DNA of 55,690 nt from Chromera velia (taxonomy: Eukaryota; Sar; Chromeraceae). The notes under the pieces are model-generated. The model ran no database searches. It was not told the DNA's origin and saw only the letters and a program-made list of their open reading frames with translations. Within the stretch, counting starts at the first letter, position 1. Every line of letters begins with the position of its first letter. The translations under genes were made by a program, and so were the position numbers. Positions 35,786 to 46,900 of the stretch are shown here, piece after piece. The stretch lies in NCBI GenBank assembly GCA_018398765.1, contig JAHBMJ010000731.1:25001-80690 (forward strand), in the 5' to 3' direction.

Positions 35786-37154
35786 TTTCGTTCTCCCAAA
35801 GTGAGGTCTGTGAGCGCATGAGCGCTCCTCGATAGGTAGGTGAGAACATATTGAACATATCGATGTGTGTGAGTGCAGGTCCATTCGGACCGCGTGGAAG
35901 AATTCAGGACAATGCGCCGGGCCCATTTTGTGTGGACGAACAGGAGGCTGGACGAACTCTTCGCCGCGTTTGATGAGCTGATCTTCCTGGTCCTCTGCCC
36001 ACTCGAAATCCCTCTCACCTTCAGCCTGTTCATCACGGGAGAACGGTGGGTGCATGTGATTCTCGCTTCCCGTTCTTTTGTACAGAATGTTGTTTTGACT
36101 GCACGCGGCTGAAGCGTTTCATCTGCATTTCGATTTTTTTGGAAAGGATGGATGGAGTCAGCACTTGCGGACAGGGCGGTATTACTGTTCTTGCAATCTG
36201 ATCCACCTACTTCACGTGGTGTCATTTACATGATGAAGTGCTTGCAGCATTCAAATCGATCCTACATTCATGGATTTTGGGTGCACTGTCCGTACAGCAT
36301 TGTGGGCTTCCCGCTCCACCTAGTGCTGTGTCGTGTTTCTACCCTTTTCTGGCGTCTTCCTGTTTTGTGATTGTCCTGTCACCACATCGTCGTATCGGGT
36401 CTGCATTGACAGAAGCCAGATCGAACACGCCTCCTTGTCGGGCCAGGAAGTTGAGGCTTCGACTGATTCAGTTTTCACATTCGCGAGTGTGCGTGTGAGT
36501 GTGAGTGCATGCAGAGAAAAGCTCCCTCCCGAGCACCGGCTCCTGTTGGAGGCACTGGAAGCGTTGGTGACGAAAGCTGAGATGGTCAGACGCAGAATTC
36601 CGCGACTTGGAAGGCAGTCTGAGAGGAGGCGGTCGGAAGGTCAGCAGTCGTGTGATTATTCGGTCGGGGGACACGCGGGGACCGGAACGGCCGGCTCGAT
36701 CAGCTTCACTCCAGAAGGGGAAAGCAGGGCTCCTGCCAATGGAGGCGATGCCGTCATTCATTCGGAGACGGCGTCTGTGCTCCGGTTGCAAACGGGGGAG
36801 GGGTCAGTGTGGCAAGGTATGGATGGTCCCTCACGAGTGCTTGACATCAATTTCAGACGTCCAAATTTTGATGAAGAGTTGTGCAAAGTTCTGCCGGAAA
36901 ACGACAGGAGAGAGAACGAGGGGGGGGAGGACGTGTGGAAACCAGGAGAAGACTCGGGTGTGTCCAACGGGGTGCACGAGTCTGAGTCGCATGGGGTTGA
37001 AGGTCCAATTGGGGTTTTTGTGTGCGCAGGGCCGAGCATTCAAAAAGCGGTGAGAAAGGGAATGCAAAAGGTTGAGAAAGAAAAGAAGACAACGTCAGCA
37101 AAGGGAGGGGCCCGTTCACCCCACTACGTTTTAGTGAAGGAGGACTTTAATTAA
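32328..37154 (+). CDS. NADPH oxidase (NOX-type ferric-reductase superfamily), complete, 7 exons
   Basis: Transfers electrons from NADPH through FAD and two hemes across a membrane to oxygen, producing superoxide. Exons 32328-32510, 32841-33004, 33459-33725, 33994-34569, 35098-35485, 35879-36045 and 36515-37154 join in phase to 794 aa. Six membrane segments are visible, starting at about residue 62. The heme histidines are H144/H158 (13 residues between) and H235/H248 (12 between); this spacing is typical of NOX rather than yeast FRE reductases. The FAD motif HPFS is at 391-394, IDGPFGAP at 450-457, and C-terminal NOX motifs (INFRRPNFDE and GVFVCAGPS) are in the last exon. The NADPH loop at 471-479 reads GNVTGMAPF, a weak version of the usual GGGxGxTPF. 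There are no EF-hands in the 61-residue N-terminus, so calcium control by that route is not expected. The ATG has A at -3. Long linkers lie at about 282-345 and 600-700. Confidence 0.88.
34938..34990. repeat. (GT)n microsatellite in NADPH oxidase intron 4
   Basis: An almost pure GT tract about 100 bases before the acceptor of exon 5. Confidence 0.9.
35748..35782. repeat. (CT)n microsatellite in NADPH oxidase intron 5
   Basis: About 17 CT units roughly 100 bases upstream of the exon 6 acceptor. Confidence 0.9.
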
Positions 37155-37809
37155 AAGAACAGGGGGAAGCACGGGCAAGAGAATGGGGGAGGGTGACCAT
37201 CGTTCTCTCTGAACATTTCTGTCATCTACTTCAAGACAGAAGAATTTTTTCCAGACCGTGTGTCGACTCAACTGGTGAAATACACGGAGGTTGAGGAGAA
37301 CACTTTTTATGAAAACTTGACTGCATTTATGTGATCGATTGAGATTCCTCTCGGTCAGTCGATCTGGGAATGTTGCAGCGGAACGGCACACAGTTCAAAG
37401 AATCGTACGTGGTGAGGGGAGAACGTGGGTTGAAGGATCGAGCGCATAGCACACCGCCCCTTCATGGTTGGATGATGAAGTGACTTACACTGACTGCTTC
37501 AAGACCTTAATTGAACTTTGATGCATGAAAGTGAATCAGCCATTGGCCTTTTCGTACTGCTTTTTTCGGTTTTTCTGCCTGCCAGCGACGGTTTCGCAAG
37601 TGCATGCAGATGACTGGTCGTGGAAGCGCCATGTGCTCAGACTCAGTAGAGAGAGACTAGGAGAGAAAGCCCGAGAAACAGTCCCAAACGGCCGGTGCAA
37701 GTTTACTTGTAAAATCTGCAGATTTTTGGAGCGAAAAGACTTTATAGCTGGTGTTACCTCAAACTTGCCTGCTTGTATTGCGTCACTTTTTATACTGAAC
37801 CACAAAGAA
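37155..37809. other. 3' flank of the NADPH oxidase gene
   Basis: About 650 bases after the NADPH oxidase stop codon. An open frame at 37525-37830 includes a CKFTCKICRFLERKDF segment with one C-x2-C pair, but no recognisable domain and no conserved context, so I do not call it a gene. Confidence 0.35.
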
Positions 37810-38480
37810 ACCTTAGGGGCTCTAAGCTGAATAAACCACGTACTGTATTTAACCCCTAGTTTAACCTACTGTTGCAATGCCGTGACTCCTACTTAATTAG
37901 TCTGTTAGTTGCCATGCAGCGCAGTGCAATGTTGCCCCCACTATTCCTAACGCTATTGCCTAGACTAATGAGTTACCCCCACGATTACATTTTTTTTTAT
38001 GTCAATAAGATTGATTGAAGTCCTAGTCGAAATAGGTGAAAGTAAGTTGAAAGGCCTGAGCGATTATATCTAAACTCGGATGTTTATAACTCGAGCTAAT
38101 CATGAGTAAGCTCTAATTTTACTAGTACTCCCTTAGGTACTCCTATTTACTCTTCTAGCTTTGACAACAGATCGACATATAAATAGACATAATGGGATTC
38201 TGTGGGAAAGCCTGGTGCGAAACCAATCAATCCTACTAGAATCAATCAATTAATCCAGCAATTAATCAATCAAATATCAATTAATCAATTAATATTAGAT
38301 ATCAAACAATATACTAAAGTATTTGATAGTTAAATTGATACTATTTATTTAAGTAGTAATTGTAGATTTCAGTAGAAATTTCAACTTTGAACTGAATGGC
38401 GACAATCATGAATTTTTTTTAATGGTAAGAATGTTTCATTTTGTTCAACTCATATATTGGCCATATAATGAGTATACCGC
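37810..38480. repeat. AT-rich island 3, candidate dispersed element remnant
   Basis: About 650 bases of AT-rich DNA between the convergent NADPH oxidase and SLC35 genes. It carries GACATAATGGGA (38186-38197) preceded by ACAGATCGAC and followed by ATCAATCAATTAATC tetranucleotide-type repeats (38260-38300), a diverged match to the core and tail of island 1. No ORF is supportable. Confidence 0.45.
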
Positions 38481-38522
38481 ATATCACACACTATTTTACT
38501 GGCTATTTTGTGCATTTCTACC

Positions 38523-39256
38523 TCACAAATCATTTTGTTTTCGTGCAGCAAGACGTGGAGACCGTCTCTTTGTCTGACTTGAACTGGAGGGGGGTGAATC
38601 CACAGCCAGATTGGCAGGGGCTGTTCCTATCACTGCGCGTGTAGCCGGCTTTGCGTGCTCAGCATCTGATTTTTTTCTCGCATGACTTTGCCTCTGTCTT
38701 CTCTGTTTGCTCTTTTCCGCTGGGCCCGAGCCTTCAATTTTGCTGCCGGTTCCTTCGCTGAGACGGACGAAAGAATACCAAACAGAGCCCGACAGAGTCA
38801 ACATGATTCCGGAAAGAGAATACACAGTGCAAGGTTCACCAAAAATCAATATTCCACCAAGAGACTGAACGCAAGCCTTGGCGTACCTGCAGAGCATACG
38901 AGGGACGGGAGACGAAAACAAAAGAGACAGTTCACGAGATTGAAGAGTCACGAGATTGAAGAAAAATGAATGAGACTCTCTCAATCATATGAAGGGAAAG
39001 GGTGCCTTTTGAAACTTCAGGTAGGTGGCCTGCAGGGAGGCCGCCGGGAGGTCTGTTCGTTCTACGGGCTTCCACATAAATACAGAAAGGGACACGAACG
39101 GACAAAGTTGACTCGACATACTGCATGGGCGCGCAAAGGCGCACGCGGGATAAAGAGAGAGAAAGACAGCGCGCGCAAGAACGCACATAAGCACAAACGC
39201 TCACGCGCAGGGAGAAGAAGAAGTGAGGGAGAAGGCGGGCGGGGAAAAAGCACGAA

Positions 39257-39324
<68 letters not shown>

Positions 39325-40598
39325 GGGAGGAAGTGCGCGAGATAGACAGAGACCTACCCGCAAACGTTGCAGGTGAGAGCGGACGTGTATTGAATTGAGA
39401 GAAAGCCGGCAAGTCCGATCGTCGAGCTGAACAACACTGAAGGCAGAGAGAGCAGGGAAAGACCGCGTTTGCGAAAGACTTCATCTTGCACGTTGCCCTT
39501 CTTGGACTGGATGGACACTACTCCAGGCACGCACGAACGGAAACGAATATCGGGAGCGATGCTGGGAGGGAAATGGGGGCAGAATGTGGAGGGAAGGAAC
39601 TCAAGAATGCATGATCCGAGAGAAGCAATGAGGCTGAGGAGAGAGAGTGCAGACACGATAAAAAGAGCCTAGCTGTTTTCGCAAGTCGAAAACCCAACAA
39701 GAGCAGCTACGCCGTTGCGAAAACGAACCACACCAAAACGAACAAGTGAGCAAAGGTTCCCGAAGTTGCAAGCAGACAGCAAATGGAAAAACAAGCCAAA
39801 AGGCACTAGTGCAGAGAAAGAGCCGGACGCCGAAGTGTCATTTGGTGTACGGCTGGACGTACCAGACAAAAGCAACGCAGCCCAGACTGCCCCAAAGTTC
39901 TCCTCGCTTGGAAGCACGGGAAGAGCCCCGAAGGCCTCCGCTTCGCCCATCAGTAAGATCAGTGGGAGGAACAAGCCCGAGGACATCGTCATACTGTAAA
40001 GAAGCAGAACGCTGGACTGCCCACCCACGTGGTGCAAACCCCGCTTCACTTCTACCATATAAAGTGCTTGAAGAAAGGAAGACAGGGCACCGGCTGCGAA
40101 CCCCAGAGCGTGGAAGGTCACCTTATCGAACACAGACAGGACAAACCCAGCGCTCACGACTCCACACGCACAAAGGGCTTTGGAGCTGGTGGTCTCTTCG
40201 AGGAGGAAAAATGTCACCAGCACATTGAACAGCAACGTCAATGACCGGGCTACTTGATAGTTCGAAATCCACACGTATTTCAGACAAAAGTTCGATGCAC
40301 CGATGGACCCAACGAAAGTCAAAGCCAACGGTACTAGTTTTTTTGCGACTGCTGGATCAAATACATAAGGTTTGAAGTAGCTGAAAGCACTCCACCTCTT
40401 CCCGAGAAAACCCAAGAAGGCCATGAAGAGGATCCCTATGCTTTGTTGCAGCCAGGTGACGAAGATCGGGTACCGAAACGTATGAGAGAACAACAGCTTG
40501 TTCACGTAGACGGTCCCAATCGACACCGTCGAGTAGAACAGCAAACATGCGACGGCAATGGCCCGGCGACTCATCACCAATGCTTGGTCAACGGACAT
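38523..40598 (-). CDS. SLC35C1: GDP-fucose-transporter-like nucleotide-sugar transporter (SLC35C1 type), 3 exons
   Basis: A multi-pass Golgi/ER antiporter of the drug/metabolite transporter superfamily, expected to import a GDP-sugar in exchange for GMP. Exons in coding order 39863-40598, 39358-39436 and 38523-38886 (phases 1 and 2) give 392 aa. The sequence tracks animal SLC35C1: SIGTVYVNKLLFS, NFCLKYVWISNYQVARSLT, FNVLVTFFLLEETTSSKALC, a VEVKRGLHHVGGQSS loop, SALTCNVCGYAKACVQS and a closing GIMLTLSGSVWYSF helix. The usual NVSGTAKA reads NVCGYAKA here, at an exon junction. The last about 75 residues are a basic, cytosolic-type tail (KSKQRRQRQSHARKK and TKRRSPRLAARKQ). The start is the first ATG of the open frame and sits directly after CTGCAG, so a 5'-UTR intron may end there. 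The subfamily is likely; GDP-fucose as substrate is inference. Confidence 0.85.
39257..39320. repeat. (CA)n-(GA)n microsatellite in SLC35 intron 2
   Basis: A CA run followed by a GA run, i.e. (TC)n then (TG)n on the gene strand, beginning about 40 bases after the donor of exon 2. Confidence 0.9.
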
Positions 40599-41213
40599 CT
40601 GCAGAGACGGCGAGTCAAGCAACACTGCAACAGAAGGAAGGAAAATCCGGCAATTTACTCAGCACAACATGCAGCACGGAAAGAGTTCATCTGATCAGAG
40701 TGGAGAGAAGAGCTGAGAAGGCGCATGATGGAGGATCCCTGAGCAAAATTGATGAGATTCGAGCTGTGAATTAGTTTGAATGATTTTGAATGGAAATCGA
40801 TCATGCACAAAGCGAAACTTGTGTCAGACTTATGTCAGACTTACATTGAATGTCTTTATAGTCCAGTTTTTTGACAAAACACATGCAAAGTTTGTGTATA
40901 CTCCTCCGCGCGTTAGTGCGCGCCCACCCTCGCGTCGGAGCTATCGGGAGCTGGATGTCAGACTCATGATTGTTTCTATATTGTTTCTCCTTCGCCTCGT
41001 GCTCATTCTTCTGTTCATTGAATTTTGGCCGGAAACATATATACATATATGATTCTTGATCCAAGACACTTAAAGAGCACCCGTTCAGAGAGGCCGAAGA
41101 AATGAATTCCTGCCAAGATTTTTTTCCGCGGCACTGAAGCTCACTACAAGCAGTGGTTGGTACGTTCTCTGTGCAAGGACTCTTCTCGGGAGCGTCGCGT
41201 CCCTGATTCAACA
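40599..41213. promoter_or_regulatory. Head-to-head intergenic region, likely bidirectional promoter
   Basis: Only 615 bases separate the ATG codons of the minus-strand SLC35 gene and the plus-strand TRAPPC9 gene. It contains two adjacent copies of TGTCAGACTTA (40822-40832 and 40833-40843) and a TATA-like ACATATATACATATATGA stretch (41035-41051), about 165 bases before the TRAPPC9 ATG. The promoter role is inferred from position. Confidence 0.5.
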
Positions 41214-43778
41214 ATGTCATACCGCCAACTGAGTCCTGATATTGCCGACTTTTGGCAAACCCCGATTCTCGTCGCCCCTGCATGGGGCCAGAGTCAGAGA
41301 CAGAGACAGACCTCCGGACATGGATCCGACGGGCCCCAGGGCCAAACTGGAAAAGGCGGGCTCTGTGCACTTCGCCAAAGTCGGTTTGAGTCCTTTTTTG
41401 AGGTCCTGCGGAAGAACCACGGCGAAATTCCAAGTGAAGACTTGAAGGCATCGCAAGTTGGGGGGTCTGAGTTGTCGTGCTTCTCCGTGCGTCGACCTTC
41501 AGGGGGCCTGGTGGACAGCTACTCGCGTGCCTCCCGTCTCCGTTTTCGTTTCGTTCGCCTGCATCAAAAGCTGGTCGAAGACTACCAACCGGGGCCTCAC
41601 GCATCATCGAGTCTTGTGGAATTGCACTGGCACAGAAAGGTGCTCGGGTTTGTGTCCGTCTATTTTCAGGAAGAGGAGGCGGGGATAGGACAGGCCTCGG
41701 GGGGGCAAAAAGAGGGGGACGATGTGAGGACGAAGGAAGAGCTTCTGGACTTGTACGAAGAGTACAAAGCTCAAGCAGCGTCTCAGCCTTTTGCGCTTGT
41801 GGCCAGGTCTGTGTTCGGTCCCCCTTTTGCCCTTTCCCTTCCGTTTTCTACTCTGGATACGTCGAATCGACTGTTCGCTTCCAGTGCTTGCAAGATGCAG
41901 TCGGATGACAAAGGGCTGATGGATCGATATTACGGGGTTCTCCTGCTGGCTAGCTAGCAGAGCAAGCGGCGTGGCTGGCTGGATTGCTGACCGGAGACTC
42001 ATTCTCGGTGTCGCCGACTGAGCGAATGAATGAATGAATTGACGACGGAACGATTGAATAAATGAATGAATAAAAAAATGATTCGCTCTGGACAAAGATG
42101 CGAAGCGACAGAGAGGGTGCGGTGGGAATTGGGGGCACAGACATCTCATCTGGGTGATCCGTTGCCTGCTTGTGTTCCTTCCTGCCTTCTTCCGTCCATG
42201 GGTACTTATATTCTCGAGTCTCTCAATGTCTGGCAGGTCTGACTTGTGATCACAGCTCCTCTGACAGACTGATCAGTGTGTTTGCTTACTCAATTGCTCT
42301 GCAATGACATGCTTGCATGAGCATTTTTTGGCATAAATTGGATCCGTTTTGATCAAATAGGATCTTCTCTTTTCCGGTGTTGGATTGAATTTGCTTTGGT
42401 TTCTGAACGCCTCGCCCTGCTCCCTTTTCCCTCTGCTTGCAGATTGCTAATTGTGGGAGACCCAGAAGGCCGCCAAGCTCCTCTTAAGAGACTGGCGGCC
42501 TCGCTGGGTCTCTCGGACGTGTCGTTCGTTTCTTGTAGAGATGCCGGTGCTTTGGCGACCTCCCTCACGGATGCAATGAGAGACGTGGGGGCGACTGTGT
42601 TCAGAAAATTTGCAGCCATAATTTCCCTCAGAAGCGGCGAGGAGTCAGCGTCACAACCCCTCACCTCAGCACAGCAGCAGCACCAAGGAAGTGCAAACTC
42701 CCGACGGCCTTCTCCCGCAGCGCCTGCTGCCGGAGGGAGCTCACAGGGTCAACAGACACTCCCGAGAGTCACCTCCATTGAGAGCGACGGGGTTTCCCAA
42801 GCGCCTCCTGCTGGGCCGGGGACCTCCCGTGGACACGGATGGCAGCTCCGCAAGACGTTCGGGGACCTCTTTCTCCTTGCAGGCTGTCCTGTTCTTGCGT
42901 GCATCCACTTTGCCGCAGCCCTGGAAGGGGTTACGAGTTCTTCCGCGAACCCAGCCACCTCCTCCTCACATGACAGCACCGTCTGGAGGGCCGCAATTCT
43001 GGAAGGGCAGTGCGCTGCGTTGGTTTCATTTTTGCGCTTTGCAGCTTCTGCAGAGGCCCTGGCGCATGCTGTGGGTACACAGGGTGGTCAGCCGCAATCC
43101 GCTCAGTCAATTGGTTTGTCGGGGCTTTTGGCTTTTGCGGGTGGAAGTGCAGAAGGAGGTAGTGTGGCTGCGGCAGCGGCTGCGGCTGTCGGGCAGACGA
43201 GCGTGCGGCCTGCCTCGCTACCGATCGGNNNNNNNNNNNNNNNNNNNNNNNNNNNNNNNNNNNNNNNNNNNNNNNNNNNNNNNNNNNNNNNNNNNNNNNN
43301 NNNNNNNNNNNNNNNNNNNNNNNNNNNNNNNNNNNNNNNNNNNNNNNNNNNNNNNNNNNNNNNNNNNNNNNNNNNNNNNNNNNNNNNNNNNNNGGGGGGG
43401 GGGGGGGCGGAGGCGTTCCTTCGCTTCTGCCAGCAGATGTGGAGAGCCTCTTGGCGCCTCTCCGTAAGAAGATAGCTTTGAATGCAGGAAATGAACAGGC
43501 ACAGGGGGGGGCAGGAAGCAGCGGGGCGGCCGCCGCCTTGTTTGGGGGTAGCACGGATTCCAGCACTGTCGGGATCCGGTCATTTGACCCTGAGGGTTTC
43601 TTTGGGGACTTGGAACAAGTTCTCACACCCTCCACTCCAAACGACCGGGTCTTGTTTGAGTCTGCACTGGGCAAACTGAGGGAGGCGGTGGCTCTGTACG
43701 GACAGGTGAGGGGGGGGGGCATGGGGATTGGGACGGTTTCCTGTTTTCTTGTGTGTGTGTGTGTGTGTGTGTGTGGGT

Positions 43779-43818
<40 letters not shown>

Positions 43819-43851
43819 CTGTGTCTGTGTCTGTCTCTCTCTCTCTCTCTC

Positions 43852-43922
<71 letters not shown>

Positions 43923-46900
43923 GTGTGTGTATCTGTGTCTGTGTCTGTGTCTGTGTGTGTGTATGTGTGTGTGGTATTTCTGATTCTTGTCCACTCTTTG
44001 ACGGCCTCATTTCCTCTCCGTCGTTCTCTCGTTGCGGTTGTTCTGCTCAACTGTTCCCTTTCATTCTATCCTCTTCCCTCCCTCTTCTCAGTCAAGCCTA
44101 GTTCTCTTCAGCACTGGAGTTCTTTTTTCTCCGACCGTTCCTCTTTTTGTTTTTTTTTTTTGTTCCAACCCCCTTTCCTCATCCCCATTGTCTTGTCTCA
44201 GCAACATGTTCTTTTCCTTATTTGCTCCTTTTTTCTTGCTCTTCTTTTTATCGCTGCCTTCCTTACTTTGTTGTGTGGAACCCCATCGACCCCTTCCGTT
44301 CTCGCAGGCGTCAGGAGCGATCGCGGGGGGGCTGCAGGTTGAGGCTGCGATCCGTCTCGTCAGGCTGATGGACGCCCGACACGAAGTTTGGAAGTCCCCC
44401 CTTCAGATTGCGGGTCCGAACGTGCAGGTCAAAAGAGCAGGGGGGGCCTCAGGTGCCTCCTCAGCTGGAGGGACTGCAGGGCTTCCTTCGGTCCGCGGTC
44501 TGTCGTGCACCTGGAGGGGAATGTCGGTTGAAGCCGCCACCCGCGTGACCGAAAATGTTCCCCTCCGGGTGTCTGACCTTCCTCAACGCGCATCTCTTTT
44601 TACGCGCATTGCTGCGTTTTTTTCTGAAGTCAGTCAAAGGGCAGAGAAGAGAAGCGAAAAAAGGGAAGGGGCAAATACAGGCACATCAAGAGAGGAATCA
44701 TGCTGTTGAGCTTTTATTCTCTTCTCTGAGCTCCTTGTCAAACCGCTGGGCGTCAATGAACAGCGCTAAGTAGTGATCAAGCCGTCTGGGTATCTCTTTT
44801 TAACCTGCGAGTTTTTGTTGTTGTCTTTGTTGTTGTCGGCAGTCCTGCCGTCTATTTTTCTGCGGAGTGGCGTTTGCGTACATTTTTGTTGGTGCTTGTC
44901 TGTTGAACACCCTTCTTACATACAGGTCGGTGCGGGAAGGAAGGCCACTTTCCTTCTGCACCTTTCGAGCCAGGTCCAGTCCCAGGCAGTCGGGTGGGGA
45001 CCTCTTCTGTTCCTCTCTACCTTTCTTGCCTCTTCCTACGGACTTCCCCGGTCTATCAGGTATCCTCCCGATTTCCCACCTGTGAGTCTTCACTCACAAG
45101 GAAGGGGGGAGGAGAAAGAGGAAAGTGGGGCTCTTACACAGAGGGAGGTGCTGAGACAAAAAAGAGGTGCGAGGCATCGGGCAGCGACCCGTCTTACTCG
45201 TGCTTTTGTCCGTGGGCTTTGTGAGGGTCATTGTGGAGTGAGGCCAGATGGTCACATTGCTGTGGCTAGTCTACTTCCCGGATGGTCCTCTCTCCAAGGA
45301 TCCGCTCTTGACTTTCTTCGAGAAGCTGCCAAGAACCTTCCAGATCCACGCAGATCTCTTTGGTGCGTTCCTCCTTCTTCGTTTTTCTTCGTGTGTGTCT
45401 TTGAAGGGCGTCGCCTTTTTTTTTTCCTGCATTCTTCCCTCCCAATTTTTCTTCTTCCGAGGAGAGATTCGATCTTCCCGCGCATGAAAGACATTTTCTT
45501 TCCCACCAGTGGAGATCTCCATCCAGTCGCCGTCCTTCGAAGCTGGGTCTTGGTCTGATCCACTCACTCCTCTCATCTGGCTGCAGTGTGTTGCACAGAG
45601 GGAATCCCTCTCCTCTCCTCGTTGCCTTCCGTTAAAGAATGAATGCTTCTCCGCCCTATTCTGTAGAGAAGAAACAAAAGGTCTTCTTTCTTCCTCACCA
45701 ATGTGCTTGGTGAATGCAGGTACACAGTGGCCTCCTTTCAGGTGGCGTACGGTAGCAAGGACTGGAAGTGGCAGTCCACCGCTTTGAAGCACATCGGTAA
45801 CATGGCCAAGGAACTGACCCCACCTCTCAGTCTGCCCCCGGTAAGTGTGACTGGCCTCAATCGTGTGGGTTGGAGAGAGCTGCCACGTAGGCTGGCGGGA
45901 ATTGTCGACGCTTGGGAGGGAGGCCAAATTCCGATGACAGATAAATGAATTGATTTTCTTGTTTTGTATTGGTGTTTTTGCTTATGGGCACCCACGTATC
46001 CCCTTTTTTCTTGAAACCGACGGTGCGATTTGCACCAATTTTTTAGCTCGGAAGCCTCCCATGCCTCTCCCCCCGCTTCGAAGCTTCAGAACGTGCCAGA
46101 CATATGCGCATTTCAGTTCGATGTTGTTGTGTTTGTGTAAATGCGGGGGGAGATTTGTGCACATGCAATCTCATTCGTATCTCTGTGCGGTGTCTTTCTT
46201 TGTCTGTCTGTCTGTATGTTTCTGGCTGCAGGTTCTCATTGTCTCCTCCCCAAACGGGCATCTGATGCGTGTGTTGGAAAAATCTCAACTGTTCAGAGCG
46301 GGGGGGGGCTCGGGGAGAGACAAGGTGGGTCCAATGCTCCAACAAACTCAGGCAGGAGGTGGTGCCTCCTCAGCACCGTCTCCAGTGTTTGCTGAGCGTC
46401 TTGTCTTTTTCGGCTGGCCTGCTATTGGGGCGTTTGCAGGAGGGGAAAGTCACGCCGCGCCGTTTCCTTTCCTCTCTCGAGTGAAGGCCAAATCTTCTCT
46501 CACAGCTGGGGGCACAGGAAGCCTAGGAGGGGGACAGAAGGGAGCGGGGGGGTCTGGAGGAGGAGCACAGGCGGCAGCAGCAGGAGGGGATCTGAGTGGG
46601 GATTCCAGGGAGATCTTTTTGCTGGGTGGCGGCGCGGTTGTGGCTCGCATCACTCCCGCAGGGGGCGATTTGTCGGTGAAGCCTGAGGATGCTCTCCTTT
46701 CGTTTCCTTCGGTCGTCATCAAGGGGAAGGAGGCAGAGCTTCAGGTGGGCTTCTCTTTACGTCTTTGTGGGAAGGGGGGGGGGGCGGGGACAGAAATATT
46801 TAGGGAGAGAAGGACAGACATACAGGCTTATAGAAGAACGAATAGCAGCTTCTCTTCTGATCTCATGGTGCGAAACGATATCTTTTGACCTTTCTGAACG

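Noticed and set aside
37525-37830. Small ORF with a C-x2-C pair suggesting a zinc-binding protein
   Set aside because: A single Cys pair without further ligands, extending into AT-rich DNA, with no homology I recognise.
43580-44101. His/Thr and Cys/Val repeat ORFs on both strands
   Set aside because: They are translations of the GT/CT microsatellite within TRAPPC9 intron 2 and would run across a splice site.
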